Origin: Kappaphycus alvarezii
Lineage: Eukaryota; Rhodophyta; Florideophyceae; Gigartinales; Solieriaceae
NCBI GenBank assembly: GCA_002205965.3
Contig: NADL03000604.1
Coordinates: 1,178,001 to 1,242,000, forward strand
Direction of reading: 5' to 3'
Length of the DNA: 64,000 bases
The first letter of the stretch is position 1, and every line of letters begins with the position of its first letter. Both the position numbers and the translations under genes were made by a program. A model generated the notes under the pieces. The model made no database searches and was not told the DNA's origin. It saw only the letters and a program-made list of their open reading frames with translations. This document shows positions 10,843 through 25,002 of the stretch, in pieces.

Positions 10843-12456
10843 TTGAATCGCCAGAGGTGCAAGGATGTTTTTGGCCTTATTGCGCATGGAGTTAGTACGA
10901 GTTATGAGCTAGTGCAAGTTCATCCCGCTCTTATCGAATATGATAATATCAGCGGCCAGAAGTTGAGTATCATGCGTTTAGATCAATTGGAGAAATACAA
11001 CTTTCGAACAAAGTCATCGCTTGTTTGGAGGATTTTGGTGTCGATCTCAAAATTTGTACTAATGCTTTACGTGCCAAATCTTCTTTCGAAGCTGCCGATA
11101 CGAATAGATGCTTTAGCGCTTCCTGCTTTGCGCATGTCTTTGCAAGCGTATGCATCGCAGCAATGTCCAGTGAAGTTTGCGATGGCCTTCCATTGACATG
11201 ATTCAATGCAGTTCGCAAGTCACTTCAAATTTGTATTGAATGGACTAAAAAGTCAGCAAAAGTAAGAAAGGCTTGTTGCAAACAAGAAGGGAAGCGACTG
11301 ATGCCTACACCTGTCAAGATGAGATTTTTGAGCGCAATCTTAATCATGAGAATGATGGTGAAATACAAAGGTGTTGTGGCAACGTGCTTTGGTTCTCAGC
11401 AGTCTTAATCTAAGGAAAACAGTTCCGACAGGAGAAATTTGGGATAGGTTTGAATGTGTGGTTAATCTGTTGGAGTCTCTCATTTTTCTGACTTTGAAAT
11501 GCCCGAAGTTTTGGTCGGCTGGTGATGCGATCAAGGAATTTGACTCCTCGTACCAAGACCTCAAAAATAATTGCCAGACTGTCCATCCTGTTACAAGTGA
11601 TGAAGTTGATGCCCAAGTTGCAATGATGATGTCTAAGATGTCTTTTGCAGTTTGAGAAACATTCCATGAACTACTTCATCCATTCTTCAAAGTTCAAGAT
11701 TCAGACGGCATATATACTCATCATTATATATCTGTTGTGTTTGACCCCGACTGGACTGGAAAAGTATGAAGTCGACTTCGATGACGTTGCACAAGTCTGA
11801 TCTAAGCAAAGCTAGGACAATAGCAAATGAATATGACAAGGAAGTAATAATTCCACTTTTGGTGAGCGCTAATAATAAAGCGAAAGAATCGAGCGACGTA
11901 TCAGCTCTCCTTTCGCGAGAGCCAAATGAACATGCAGAAGATTGCTTTGTATACGTTTAGCCAGAAGCTGTGAACAGGAACATGATTGACTTAATGAGAG
12001 CCGAACTTACAATGTTTAAGATGGAGAAGTATTCAGAAGAAGATAACAAATTTAAGTGGTAACAAGAGAGAGAAGCTTTATTTCCTACAGTTGCGAAGAT
12101 CTGCAGGTTCTTTTTGGGTATCCCTGTTATCCAGATTGATAAAGAACGAGTTTTCAGTATGGATGGTATAACTTGCAGTCCCATCCTAAATATTATTTCA
12201 ACAGCATCAATCAACATCGTGACTGCGATTCCAAAAAACTATCCGGCTATTATCTATGGAAACGAAAGGGTTATATCTGTCGAAGATTTTAGCGACTTTT
12301 TTCTATGTAGTGAAGAGGATGACTTGGTCGAGTCGTTGGAAGAAGAATAGAAAAGATGTGCTCATCCGACAGAGAAATCACTATCTAATAATTCCTGGTA
12401 TTGCTGATTGTCCATTGAATTCAATGGATGACGTCGAAGGACTATTCCTCGTCTAA
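10843..12456 (+). pseudogene. hAT-superfamily transposase fossil
   Basis: A decayed coding region in several frames. The best evidence is the 3' part (about 12050-12230), which reads as the hAT C-terminal dimerisation region: LFPTVAKICRFFLGIP followed by ERVFSMDGI. The family pattern is FP..a.iar.fL.ip..s...ERvFS..g. A tryptophan expected just before it is followed by a stop (KW, TAA). Upstream, about 11040-11200, a segment reads like the CFAH..N region of hAT proteins, and 11371-11700 contains KFWSAGDAIKEF and HPFFKVQDSDG, consistent with the central portion. Many stops and frameshifts make it non-functional. No terminal inverted repeats were identified. Confidence 0.6.
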
Positions 12457-13463
12457 CTAAATCTTAGCTACGAAAGCTATTCCCACTGTTAGGGTGGAAA
12501 ATATATAGCTCCAAGTATAAACAGGACATTTCATCAGTCTAGAACCAGACTCTAAACGACAATCCCTTGTTTTCTCTCTCTAATTTTACACATAATACAG
12601 AAGAAGAAACAGAAATATTTATTAGCTTTCTACATCCAGCAACGGGATGCATTAGAAAACGTTCCAACACCACTTTCGAAAATTTTTCTCGCCGACACTA
12701 GATATGAAGGCATTAATATGCTCAGTTGAATAATTTTTAAAGAAAATTAAAGTCCAGAGCAAATGAAGAGCCTCCTGATCATAGGGTAGTAAAAATAAGC
12801 CAAACTTCATACTATAGCAGCCACCTTCAGGCTTACCCCGAAACTACATGCGAAAGCGGCGTATCACAACACAGATTCCTTACGGTTAGTTCCTGTTGAG
12901 AAATTATTTCCCGACATAAAAAACTTGGTCTGTTATAAGGAATGGAGTTAATTTGGGATTGCTGCGCATAAGCGGAAGGAAGGAAAGAAAACAAATTCTG
13001 CATTAAGAGCTTGGCAAGAATGAAACCCTGTGCTTCGGATTCAAAATGCCTTTAAGATTAAAACAAAATTTTGAATAAATTTTTGGCCAAAATAAAATCA
13101 TATATATGATATATATTAATTATAAAATTGGAAAATGTATGCTCTAAATGTGATTTCCAATCATTTTTTTGTGGTTTCCGATCCTTTTTAGTGTGGAAGT
13201 GAGCATCATGCAACCTACCGAACTGCGAAAGCCTGAAGTTACACAATCAGAATTACAATAGGCAGTATACTAGTTACCTCGTCACGTTACTGAAATCCCA
13301 TCCTGTTAGGCATATTTATGATAAAAACTCATATATTAAATTTTTTGGTATGCAATTGAAACTATCAGTGTTGGCTTTTGACCTAAAACTTTGCAGAGAG
13401 GACATTTTTTATCATAACTACCAGAATACATAAAATCCATTTATTTACTATTTACATATCCTG
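12457..13463. other. No recognisable gene
   Basis: AT-rich. A stretch at 13070-13130 is strongly AT-biased with repeated ATATAT words. Nothing else can be named. Confidence 0.5.
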
Positions 13464-13828
13464 TAGTCCTGTAATGAAGAAATTTTTTCCTTGCGACTAT
13501 TCCTATCCTAAGTAGTCTATATTTGATATTTCCTATCGCACTTTTAGCGATTCCTCTTAGGATTTTTGTAGTGTCAGAGTCACTATGACCGCCTGCGGAA
13601 CTATCCGTTAGGGTTTATAGCTGGTAGTTATTATATGTGCTAAGAATGGTTGACGGTATCTACTGCCTATAAAAGGCCTCGCTGCCCAGGGCTTTGAAGG
13701 AACAAAGACCATCACAAATTTTTTTAGCCTATTTGACTTGTCTTTTCTATGTAAAAACCACTCGGTTTTTCCAGATCAGACGCTAACGCCGATCGTATGC
13801 TTTTCCTACTCTAACCTTTGAATTTTCG
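13464..13828 (+). repeat. LTR-like repeat, copy 2
   Basis: Direct-orientation partner of 8954-9310. It keeps TAGTCC/TGTAATG at the start, a TATAAAAG box at 13668-13675 followed by GGCCT, CGCTAACGCCGA and the TTTGAATTTTCG end. With copy 1 it encloses about 4.2 kb that contains a hAT fossil rather than recognisable gag-pol. So either the retrotransposon interior is unrecognisable or these are two independent solo LTRs. Confidence 0.55.
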
Positions 13829-16800
13829 GGGAAATTTTTTCTTTTTCGTTCATGGACGTTCGCAGGGAAAAATAAATACGAAATAGTAATGAAAGTGATG
13901 AAGTTGTTTTCTTTGCGCTAAGCAAACCATGCAGAAATATATAGTCGGTAGAAATATGATTTTTCAAAAAAAACTAATGCATGTTTTGACCAGAAAATAG
14001 ATGTATTTTCAATAGCACAAAGAATATCAACTGCTTGTACAATTTCCATCCCGGTGCCATTTCAGGCTTCACGGTCTACTTCAAATCTCAACCTTTCAAA
14101 TCTTTGACGAAATACCCCAAGCAAAGAAGCTTTCGAAAATTCTGAGGCAGTTGCCCAGCACTACATGCTGGACAACTACGAATTCTCACTTCTTGCTTTG
14201 AAAAGTGTCCTTCTTTGCGATATATGGCACTACTCGAGTTCTCTCTCCACAACGATCGGAAAATTCCTTGCCCTCCAAAATTCTGCACTTTTTCGCAGCC
14301 GTAAGATCCTTGACGACCTGAAACAATATCTAAGCGACCTTATTTCTACTTTCCGATGCTCGAAGGCCACAGAACTTCGCCCAACTGGAGATCATTTTTC
14401 TTCTTCTTCTGTGCTTTTATTTTTCATCTGGTCCTTTTTGTTCCACCCGAATAGTTTTAGAATAGTTTAGAAACTCTGCTGGGCTGGAATCTTGAACAAA
14501 CCCCTGTGAGTATTAGCGCTGACGCCACTACTTGTTGTAACAATTTTCTATATATTCTTCGCTCAAAATATCGTTAGTTGTCCCAACATTTCGAAACAAG
14601 GATGTTACTTGTCTAATTGCACCAGTAAGATTTTACTACTCTTCATTATATAGCATCAAGCTCCTTATGAATAATTTCTTTTTGGGATGTTAAAATTATT
14701 AGAGGACGGCAAGGAAGCAGTTTATTATCCAATGCGTCCAGATATTCTGAAGCTCCGACTTCGACTTATCTTATCGGGATAATGCATTTATTTCAAAAAT
14801 ATGCCACAAGCGGATACAAACTTGTTGCTGTGAAACTCTAGGTAATATCTTCTTTCGTATTTTGTTATAACATTTAACATCTCATGTAAGATTAAATCGA
14901 ACCCACCGGTGATCAGAATTGCCTTTTTGGCAACCGTCACTCAAAAAACCCATTGTTTTGAATCTATTATTGAAGAACTGCTCAAAAGTTTGAAAAAGGT
15001 TTGGTTTGTTTTCAGAGTTGAAGACGCAGATAATCTTGCATTTTTATGTCTTTCAGCCAGCACATGTCCTTCCTTGAAGAATTTTCATCCATGATCAACT
15101 TTGGTTCGTGATTTCCCACCTTTTTAAAGATTAATTTTGCCTTCCGTCTTACTGTAGCTTTTAGAAAGTACATTTACATCTAGGCTTTTGCAAACACTTT
15201 AAAAACAGGAATTACAGTGGAAACCAATTCTGTAAACGCTATCGATTGCGTACCTCCCTTCTTAAAAGTTCCATTTTTATCGAATCGTTTTACCGAATCG
15301 AAACAATAATTTATTATTCGGTAAATCAAGGACAATGGCACTTTGAGGACGCAATGAGACGCACATAGTACAGCGATAACATGAAACACGGGATTTAGTT
15401 TGGAGAACATTTCTTTTAACCTCTACTGTGTTTTTTGCTGCCTTGGGTACTTTTTTCATATTTCGCATCAGCAGAAGTTGCATCAAAGTTTAAATAAGTT
15501 TCATGTTTTGTAAAACACACTGAAATCGTTACCTTATCTCTTTAATAATATCAAAAATAGTTTCATGTGATCTCGGTGCTCTGAATTTAATTTGGAGGTT
15601 TACTTGGGATATTGAGCACAAAAATTAATGTATTGATGCCATGATAGAAAGGTATGACACATATCCACATTTCTAATACCGCCTTAGTATCCTTTTCAAC
15701 CATTTTCCTAGCCCTGACATAGCATGAGGTAGACATTCGCACACGATTGTCGCTCTTATTGCAACTGCTGTTCTAAGTCCTTTGAATAAAATGTCCCCTT
15801 ATTTACTGTTCGAACAGTTTCCGTCCTGCAATGGTCAAGAGCTGAGAAGGTATCACATAGATTTTTCATAGTGATTCTATAAGCTAAGGCAAAGATCATT
15901 ATGATTTTTACCATCTATCCTTTTCATTTTGCGAATACTGCGATCAACCGTCCTTAACTTTGCTTATATGCGAAGTCACAACTTAATCACTGCCTTATAA
16001 AGGTTTGAATCACGAAATTCTCTACTCTCATTCGTTTTACCGTCACATAGTTTGGAACGGTATGAATGGAGATATTTGAATTGTTTACGGTAGTGCGTTT
16101 TGCTCCTGCCTAGCAGGGAATGTCCCCAGGAGCTCATGGTATTTATGGGAAAAAGGGAAAATTAGGTGTTCTGCTCTTGAAAAAAGTATTTGAATCTATT
16201 TCAAAACACTCCATACAGGTAAAATCGGCTCAAAGAGGGAAAACTAACATCAATCACATCCAGTGAAACACGCCTCTGCAGTAGCCGCTCCATTTTCTGG
16301 GAATATACGACTGCGGTGTGGTAACTGACCCAATGAAAACCATAAATTTAGAATGGTTAAATATTATACAAGCTTTATTCCAGTTTTCCAGTCCCAAAGA
16401 CACTTCCTGATAATTTTTTTCGTCCCATTTCTGTCTCCAATTCATTTAATGCCTACTAAATTATAGGCAACGCTCGCTAAATACCAGATACAACTCGAAA
16501 ATTTGCTTTGGACTCCCTTCATCACCTTCTCACTGATCTTACTGACGTGACTATACCGGATAGTCAAAATTTTCAGTCAATTTCTATTACCTTTGCATCT
16601 CTGGTACGACATTGGCGCCACCTGGCAACTTCAAGTCTATTAGACCTTACCCAAATTGATTAATATTACTGCAGTTGTCAATCTGTATATAATATCGCGG
16701 ATCATAGTTCCCTGTGCAAATATGCCCTATCGTTTTTTCTCAATACTTGATATTCCCCAAAATATTCCATTCATACGTTTACAAGGACGTACTTCTCCCT

Positions 16801-18600
16801 ACTACTCACAACTGTAGAAAAATAGGCAAGTTCGGCCAAACAGATCATACGAAGGTCCTTCTGGGGCAATCAGGGCTGCACGAGCGTCTTATAATACAGC
16901 TTTTGACACCTCATTTGCGTCCAGATTTCAAGTCGCGACCAGTCTTAAAACTGCTATTTAACCAGTTTCAAGTAAATAGGACATATTCTTGACGCAAATT
17001 CTTATCCTTTTCCACATCACTACCAGGCTTAGAGCACTATTTGCAACAATTGGTGATGATAAATCCTCAAATGCAGTAAATTTTACCTAAAGCAACGAGC
17101 TAACCACAGAAGAAGACGTTCATGAAATATTCCGGTTTCTAGTAGTCATCTTTGAGACAGCAGCAGGAACAAATTATTCCACCTATTTTGACCATCGGAT
17201 TTCAGTCCATTCCTTATTATTAAAAGAGCGCTTCAGACTTTGGCGTAGATCACATTACTAATCACTTTTCTAAAAATTGTCCTAATTCCACAGTCCGCGG
17301 TGTCTACATTCCTTCTCCTACCTGATTCTAGAAGTAAAGATTACGATATATTATTCGCTTCTCGAGGAAAGGAGCACACAGAAAGCGGTAAAGGCGCTAC
17401 GCCCAAAAAAACAGACGATCCAAGCCATTCACAGAACAAACAGAGCTCAGATGGGCTCACACATACTCTGCCTCCATGATCACCAACGACGCGGGACTTC
17501 TCCTCTGAGAAAGGAGTACCGGGAGTTAAATAATTCAACGTGAACTTCGCCCGAATCATTTTGAGCAACGACTAAAGGTGCCTAATCGCTAGCGCTGCTT
17601 TCCTCCCTATTTAACTCACAAATGGTCATTAATCCTGTGGAAAGGGGGGAAATCCCACAATTAAAAGCATGGCAAACGGGTGTACATTGACTGTTTCCCC
17701 GAAAATGACATTAATTTGCCTCTAAATGTAGTTCAAGAGACGTCATTACGACTGTTAAGCGCTTTTTTCCTGCGCTATGCACATTTCAATTCAAAGAGAG
17801 GAGTCCAGCCCTTTCAATTTGGAATAACCACATGGACTGGAATAGATAAGTTCTTATCACTGGTAATATCAAGTCATAAATTCTTCTTTGCGCGTAACTC
17901 GCATCATTTCCTTGCATAAGGAATCCGGTTACAACACTCATGAATCTGATGCATTAGGTTGAATCACATGGCTACATGGTTAATGTGAATAAATCAGGCG
18001 ATGTTCTTTTTTGAATGGAATAATACTCAATCAATTTGTAGTCTTTGTTTATTGTGGTGTGAAATCCGCGGACAATGAGGTGGGCTGGCACTTAATTTAT
18101 GCTTATTTGGTACTGGGAGCAGATCTACAGTCGATGAATGGCTTTTCATTGTAGTTAGTCAGTATTACATGTGATGTATGGTTAGAAGGCGATTTCCTAC
18201 CATTTCTTCAGCTTTGATGTTATCTCGGCTTACGTTTTTCACCGAATTGTTGAGTACAAAAGGGCTCTATGCGTTTTTAGTAAAGAAATACAATAAAGAT
18301 AAAACAAATTTTTTGGTGTGAAGTTGTTTGATCATCGACTCATTTCCGCAAAGTTTTCACGGACTTTGACGGGTCTTTGAGAGGTTTAGTCAAAATTCAA
18401 CAGTGTGTATGCTGCCAGTTGAACTCTGAAGTATCTTAAATCTCTGCAGCAGAGATTTTTACCTCGATTCAATCCAGAACACGCTTCTTTACCTATACGC
18501 ATAGGTAAAATATTTTTGCGACTGCGATAATCCATATCTCTTCACCGGATTAGATGTGATGTGGAGTGATATTAGGGTACAAAAAGGAAAATATGTCGTC
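13829..18600. other. AT-rich region without recognisable genes
   Basis: Short open frames only (for example 14165-14470 plus and 17341-17568 minus), none with a domain I recognise. A perfect 9-bp-arm palindrome (TTTACCTAT, ACGC, ATAGGTAAA) lies at 18488-18509. The character fits ancient, mutated transposon sequence, but I cannot assign it. Confidence 0.5.
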
Positions 18601-21600
18601 CTTCAGTTGACTTCAGTACTTCTTAACATCTAGCAACGGCCCGTAAGTGCGCCGTTCACGTCCCGTAATAAAGTTAAAGAGGGCCTTTAAATGATCCTCA
18701 TAGAAGTGTGGCTCTCCACTACGGTTCGTTTATAGCACACAGAGATATGCGTTTCAAATCCATTAAACTACTGCCCTTAGCTGCCTCTATTCACATAGAT
18801 CTTCACTTTAGCCTGGCAAACAGCAAGCTCTGGTGGCCTACTGCACATCCGCAAAGTTTGCACGACGCATTCCCTTCAGCGCTTAAGCAAGTACTCGGAA
18901 CAAATAATACGATTATCATTGCCAAATTGGTACGTGTAGTTTCATAAAGGATTACTTTGGCGACTACTTTGACTCTCTGTAGACCTTTATTTCTGTCCTA
19001 ATCTGTAAGGTGTTAAGCGCCCACGAGCAGATCTGGTCAGACCTTTCGTTGAAAATTGGTTGAGGCTGGCAGGGTTCAGCCTCTCGCTTCAAACCAGGGG
19101 CGTATATAGAACTAGAGATAGCTACATACTGAAGGGAAATGTAGTGTAACAGTAGCGAATGCAAATTTTTTACCACAAAAAAACTCTGAAGGTATCTTAA
19201 GTAGCGTTTTCGGAACTTGCAGTCGCACAGGTGACATACTATGACAACATGTCAGACGTACATTGGTCCAGGTAGCATGGGATAGCAAGGCAACTTTTGA
19301 TTGGTAAAGCAATGATAAATATCCCGGCATGAACCTCGCGCGTAAATATTCCAAGTGTGCCAATGGGGTCAAACGTTGTGGTAATAACTGTAAGTAAAAG
19401 TGGAAAGACAGCAAATTGCCTAATAACCATGGGTATCAGGTTACCGGTGGCTTAAATCTAAGGTACATTAGATGCAGTAAATCTGTGTAGATCTGTAAGG
19501 CATGTGAAATACCACATCACAAAGGAAGGTGAACCTGTGGAATATGACATTACGACTGCGGGGAACAAGCACTTTTCATTTCAGTTGCTCGGAAACTGGA
19601 TTTAGTTTTGCAAGATTACCTTTTTACTCTGCCTATTTCCTCCTATCTCCACAGAAGAGAGAACCATGGCTTTCGTCGACAAGATGGAATTTGCGATACG
19701 CCTCTAAAATCGAAAATTTTTTCGGACTGAAAATCTCCCGAGAGATTCAGCTTCCTTTTAAGACTACTTTGTACAGTCAGTGCTCTCTAGGGTCTAACTT
19801 AAGATGAAACACGCCTCGCAGTGCAACAATTTCTGGTCTCCAGCTGTTCTGTCCCATGAATTTACCTATCAGTTCTATCCCAGTTCTATCCAGCTCCATT
19901 TCATCATTATTATTCACCTATGAGGATTACGTCCCTGTATATGCATATTACGAAAGTTATTTTGATTAGATGTAAATTTACAATTTAGTTCTCACATTTC
20001 AAAGAACATAACTTATGATAAAACACTGACAGATGGGATTTCGAAACGCGTTCAAGGCAATTAAACCTCAAAGTATTAGAACTTTCGCGTATTTCGATCT
20101 TCAAGGGCAGTGTCAGCCGCAAAGGGGAAATTAAATTCCATAACCAGCACCAGGCTTCGGCGCTGACATCACCCGAAAGAATTACATTTGTACCTATAAT
20201 ACTCCTTATGACTACCTCTGTTGGTTAAAAACACCCAGTGAACCAGTAACGTAGGCTCGAGAACCTTCAACACCCATGGAGACCCCCAGCTTCATTGCAA
20301 GTGCGACAGATGTCTCATTTACCTCCAAGATACTCAAGTGCAACTATTGTCGCCAGATCTATCAAAAGCAATTTCCACACTCCAGACGATTAACAGCTAT
20401 GATATCGCCAGTGCCCCGACCTACAGGATTTAGGATCTCGTGGAGATGTAGACTTATTGGATGTAACCTTTGCCAACCCTTCGGAAAGGTCTTATTTTCG
20501 AGTTGGTAATTTCGCCCCTATCGCCCTGCGAATCATTACCAGATCCGCTAATCATTCTATTGACGCGAGTATTGTTTCGATAAAGATAACGGAGATGCTC
20601 TCGCTGATCCCGATATTAATACTGTAAGGGTGTACCTGATTGGGTAATGACAGCGTAGCCCCTGGTGTCCTACGCTTTCATTACCAAATTAGGTGCACTT
20701 ATGGCCACACGGACGATAGAGAACCTCTGTAAAGCCTAACATTCCTTCTTTATGTTCATACAAATCATGCTTTCTTATTGATCGCTGAATGTTTTCTTGA
20801 AGTCTTATTGCCTTTAATGAATTCAGTTCCGAGTCCCTGGAGCTCCACATCAGCGATTAACTTGTATTAAGCCTATCAGTACTTGATGTTACTATGTTCA
20901 CTCCGTTTTTTCAAAAGACGAAGGAAACTGACCGCTTTTTCTCCTAAATCTATTCAAATAAAATCTATTATTCAGCAGGTAACAGTGCAATGTGAGCTTG
21001 GATGAGAAATAGTGTAAAAAGGAGAAGAATTTAAATTTTAATATTGGGAAACAATCCCTGGAGTTGCTTGAAGTGAGTGAATAATTGGCCCATTTGATGA
21101 TTTAAAATGCACGGATTCCACAAAAACATTTTTGCTGCTATAAAAGATCGGATGGTAAAACAGAAAACATTATTTACAGTACACTAAATCCACATCTGAC
21201 GATCCGACAACGATGGATTTAATACCACTGTAAGTAGGTAACCCTTAGGAAGAATTCATCTTTCAAGCGCATCAGAACCATAGGTATCTCCACCAGCAGC
21301 CCCGTACTGCCCAAATCTCAACTTCAAACCGCCCTCTACTATTTAATCCTCCCCACTGACTTTCTGTTTCCCAATTTCCTGCCCAAACATACCCTTCTCA
21401 TCTGTTTTGTACTATTAAGAGTAATTGTAATTGTAGATCGTATTTGATCTGGAAAATCATTGAAACGTATTGCTTAGCTACACGAATAATTCGCAGAGGC
21501 CTTATGGTCTGGTACAAGTACATGTACATTTTTTATCTTATCATATTGTACCAGGTACATATAATTTTTGTTTATTGCCCTTATCCGGCATTTTTTAGTT

Positions 21601-23159
21601 TTTATTGTACTAGGTGCATCGAAAATTTTCATTGTTCATGACGGATTTTTTTTGGGGGGGTTTGTGTGGTACATTTCTAATAATGCTTTCAAAGAAATAT
21701 TGCCATGTACCAATGCCCTACTCTAATCTAGAACTGATCCTTACCCATTTTTGCTTCTACTCGGCACATGTGTTTTTTACATGCCCGATGCAACCTTGGT
21801 TACAACTTCAACTTAAAGCTGCAAAGCACGGACCAGGACTGTTTTACTTCCCATCTCTGATGTCTCTCTGGTCTTGGACACCAGGTCAGGGGCACTTCAT
21901 ATAGACTACGGAGGGAAATCAAATGCACATTAGGTTAGTTACTGACAGCATAATGTTGTAGGATTTACTGAATTTCAGCTAACAATACACGTTTACATGC
22001 CACGTACTAATTGAACCCTAAAAATACTGCACCGTTGTTACCTCCAACAGGGATCGCTAAAGGGCCCTATATGACCCGCTTGGGGCTACCTTTGGACCGT
22101 CTGAGTCCATCGCAGAGCTGCAGCGTCTGCTGCTAACGCCTCTATTCATTTCCAGTTTTTCAGCTCATCATCTGTAGTACAGATGTTGTATATAAGCTGC
22201 AGCCTACCATAGCCCTCTCATATGCGCCCTCTTGAGAGGTTGTAACTATATCCTATCAATAATATAGATATTATACTGATATTTTTGTTTAGTCCGGTCT
22301 ACCTAAGCCATATAATGCATATGTATATTTCTTATGGTAGATATTTATTAATATTCTAGTTAGATCTTTACTGTATTAGGCACACCTTACCGCACACGTT
22401 AGAGCTAGAGTACGGTACCTGGGTTGAGTATAAGTAATGTGGCGACCGTGGCCAAGTCGGAATATGGAAGACTCAGCTCAAGAATTTTATACACACACAA
22501 CCCAACCCAAAAAAGCAAAGAATTCATTTTCTTGATTTCTTGGAAAATTACTGGGTACTAGTATTGGGGATTCATCCTTAGAACAACGGCCACGTGGACA
22601 TTCCACCCCATAGTCCGAGGCGATTCTCATCAGAGATCACATTACAAACTCTCTGTAATCCTACCTTTTTTCCCTCTGAGTGGACTTAGAAGTTCCATGT
22701 TGCTTTGCTAGTATGTCAGTACTCAGTAAATTGAATGCCTCGAAATTGCTTTGGGAAGTACAGGCTGCGAGATTGCTTTTAGCTCCACCCCCAGACGGCC
22801 CATGTTTCCACTTCAACTTATGAGTATGTCTGCCAAAAGCTCGTACTCCTGTGCCATGCTGAGTTCGAATATGTGGCGTTCAAAGTAGAATACCACCAAC
22901 AGACGCCAAAAGGGCTCTAAATTAATTAGAATCCAACAAATTTGAATGGAAAAAGGGCTAGAAATTCAAAAGTAAAGCCCCAAAAAGTAATACTGGACAT
23001 GAAGACTGCAGAATTCTTTTAAATGGCACCAAGTTCACAGCCGCAGAAACCTTAATTTATATCCACATGGGTGGCTTAAAATCACTCACAGATTATTTAA
23101 AGGGCCAAATAATTGCCTGCCGCATCGAGGTGATATCAGGTCGAGAGATTGCGTAATCA
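18601..23159. other. AT-rich region without recognisable genes
   Basis: Open frames up to about 100 codons occur (18708-18947 plus, 19112-19414 minus, 20276-20509 plus, 21614-21904 plus) without convincing domains. A longer imperfect hairpin sits at 20630-20698. The remainder shows no feature I can support. Confidence 0.5.
20630..20698. repeat. Imperfect inverted repeat, arms about 29 bp
   Basis: The left arm (20630-20658: GTGTACCTGATTGGG...GCGTAG) pairs with the right arm (20670-20698) with about five mismatches around an 11-nt loop. It may be a small foldback element or a hairpin transcript. Confidence 0.65.
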
Positions 23160-24440
23160 TTTCAGACAAGTCATCAGAAAGATGGCGAAAGGAGAGACTA
23201 AGAAAAAAGTTCACAAAGCCAGCAAAATTTCGGAATAATCAAAAAGGAAGTTGATCAAAGAGGTATTTAAGTGCTTTTGAAGCGGGACGGATTTACGAAG
23301 AACACTAAATTTGACGGCAAGCACGCAGTAAGAATAGCAACTTTTATCAGACTGCGAGCATCTGAAATATCGCAAGATTACCAATGTTCCAGCAATTATC
23401 ATCGATTCTCGGAAGGTGCAACTGAGATGGGCGCGAAATAACATGAGCGAGTATGATCAATTATGGCTAAAAGTGGTTTTTTCGGATGAAAAAAGTTTAC
23501 TCTGCATGGGCCTGCTGGATTCAGTTACTTCTAACATGACTTGAGAAAGGATCAATAGCGCTTTCCTACTCATCAACACGGTGGGGGTTCTTTGATAATC
23601 TGGGGTGCTATAACTTTTTATGGAGTCTCTGATTTGATTGTATGCGATGGTAAGGTGACTTCTGCGAAGTGTTGAGGTCCTGAGCACTGGTTTACTGCCG
23701 CTTGCGACCGAAATTTTTGGGAAGCAAAAAAATTGAGTGTTTTTTGAGATATTGCTTTTTGCAGTCAAGTGTGTGGAGTCCGAATCAGGTCAACGGGCAC
23801 CGGTGCTTCCAGTATTTTCTACGCTGTCATTTGTGCAATCTGGCATAGTCGCTCTCTTTTTTGAAGAAAATTTTTCCTGAACAATCATTGCCACATTTTT
23901 CAGGCTGTCTTGAAGTCTCGAGTAAAACATCACACAAACAGGATGTCAAGTCGGCTTGCGCATTGTTGTCCCGTCCAGGAAGCGGAGCATGACCCTGAAC
24001 GAGGAGCACACCGTAAGAACCACGCACGAACAAGTCTTACAGTCGACTAAGCGAGCGTCAGGAACTAGTTACTCACTGGTTGCAGGATGCTTGCGCAACA
24101 AGCCCACAACTGGAGATGCAGTCTAGTCGCAACCAGGCTAAGGAGACGTTCACGTTGCTTGTGCAACGAGTAGTACTACAGACTTTTTAAGACGTACTAG
24201 GTGGAAGTTAGACTTGAATTCCATCCGGTCAGACACCAATAGAAAGGGTAAAATCGGATCGTTCGACTTTGTACTCAGTCGTCGATTATCGTCAGTGTTC
24301 CAGCAAAATAATGCACCTATTACCACTTCTCGTGAGACTCGTGCATAGATGCAGAATAAATATATTCGTGTTCTACTTTGGCTCGTGAGATACCCCGACG
24401 CGAATATGGGTCGATTTCAACTTGAAGAGTACGACTTTCA
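23160..24440 (+). pseudogene. Tc1/mariner transposase fossil
   Basis: The plus strand reads as a mutated Tc1/mariner transposase. The N-terminal part has a helix-turn-helix-like segment (MAKGETKKKVHKASKIS). The first catalytic block follows at about 23405-23495: KVQLRWARNN, then WLKVVFSDEKS, where the family has W....viFSDEk. Next comes the GGGSLIIWGAITFYG block in another frame (about 23575-23630). A later block at about 24295-24345 reads VFQQNNAPITTS, where the family has FQQDNAp.H, so the second catalytic aspartate appears changed to Asn. About 450 bp separating the blocks (23830-24280) does not fit the family and may be an insertion. Numerous stops and frameshifts are present. Confidence 0.7.
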
Positions 24441-25002
24441 AAATTCCTGAAACGAATGTTATGGGAAAATATCAATTTTTCGCCAAAATGTCCCCAAAAT
24501 CAATTTTTGAGCTGTTCAACCGATCAATGATTCAATAGTTAATCCAGTAAAATTGGCCAACTCTCTACGGAGTAAACACATATATTAAATATAGAAAAAC
24601 CTAAATATTCAAAATTTAATACATCGAGGCAAATAATGGGCGGTATTTATTGTTTTCCAGAAGAGAAGTATCTCTTTGCCAAAACTTTGTCCTGGGAATA
24701 GTATCTATCCAAGATGTTCACCATTAGGTAATTAGTTATATTACTATATTGAGCAGAATGAACCTCTTGGAGGTGTAATAACTGAATTACAGCTTGGTGA
24801 CTCACATTCCGTTAACCAGGAACGCCTTATAAGATCTACAGTCACATTCCAACTTGAAAGAATGCGACCGTGTACATGTTGACAGCTTCTTCACTTCAAC
24901 ATTCTCGGGCTTTTCCTTTGAGAACTTAAAAACATGGAACTATGAAAGCTGAAATGAACTTGGAACAGTAAAGTAGTCACCCAAAAACGCCTTCCAATCT
25001 TT
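24441..25002. other. No recognisable gene
   Basis: AT-rich spacer between two transposon fossils. I see no domain-bearing frame or clear terminal repeat. Confidence 0.5.

Noticed and set aside
19112-19430. Possible BEL/Pao-like motif FDPIGTLG on the minus strand
   Set aside because: A single short match with no supporting RT, integrase or RNase H blocks nearby, in a family not expected in this type of genome.
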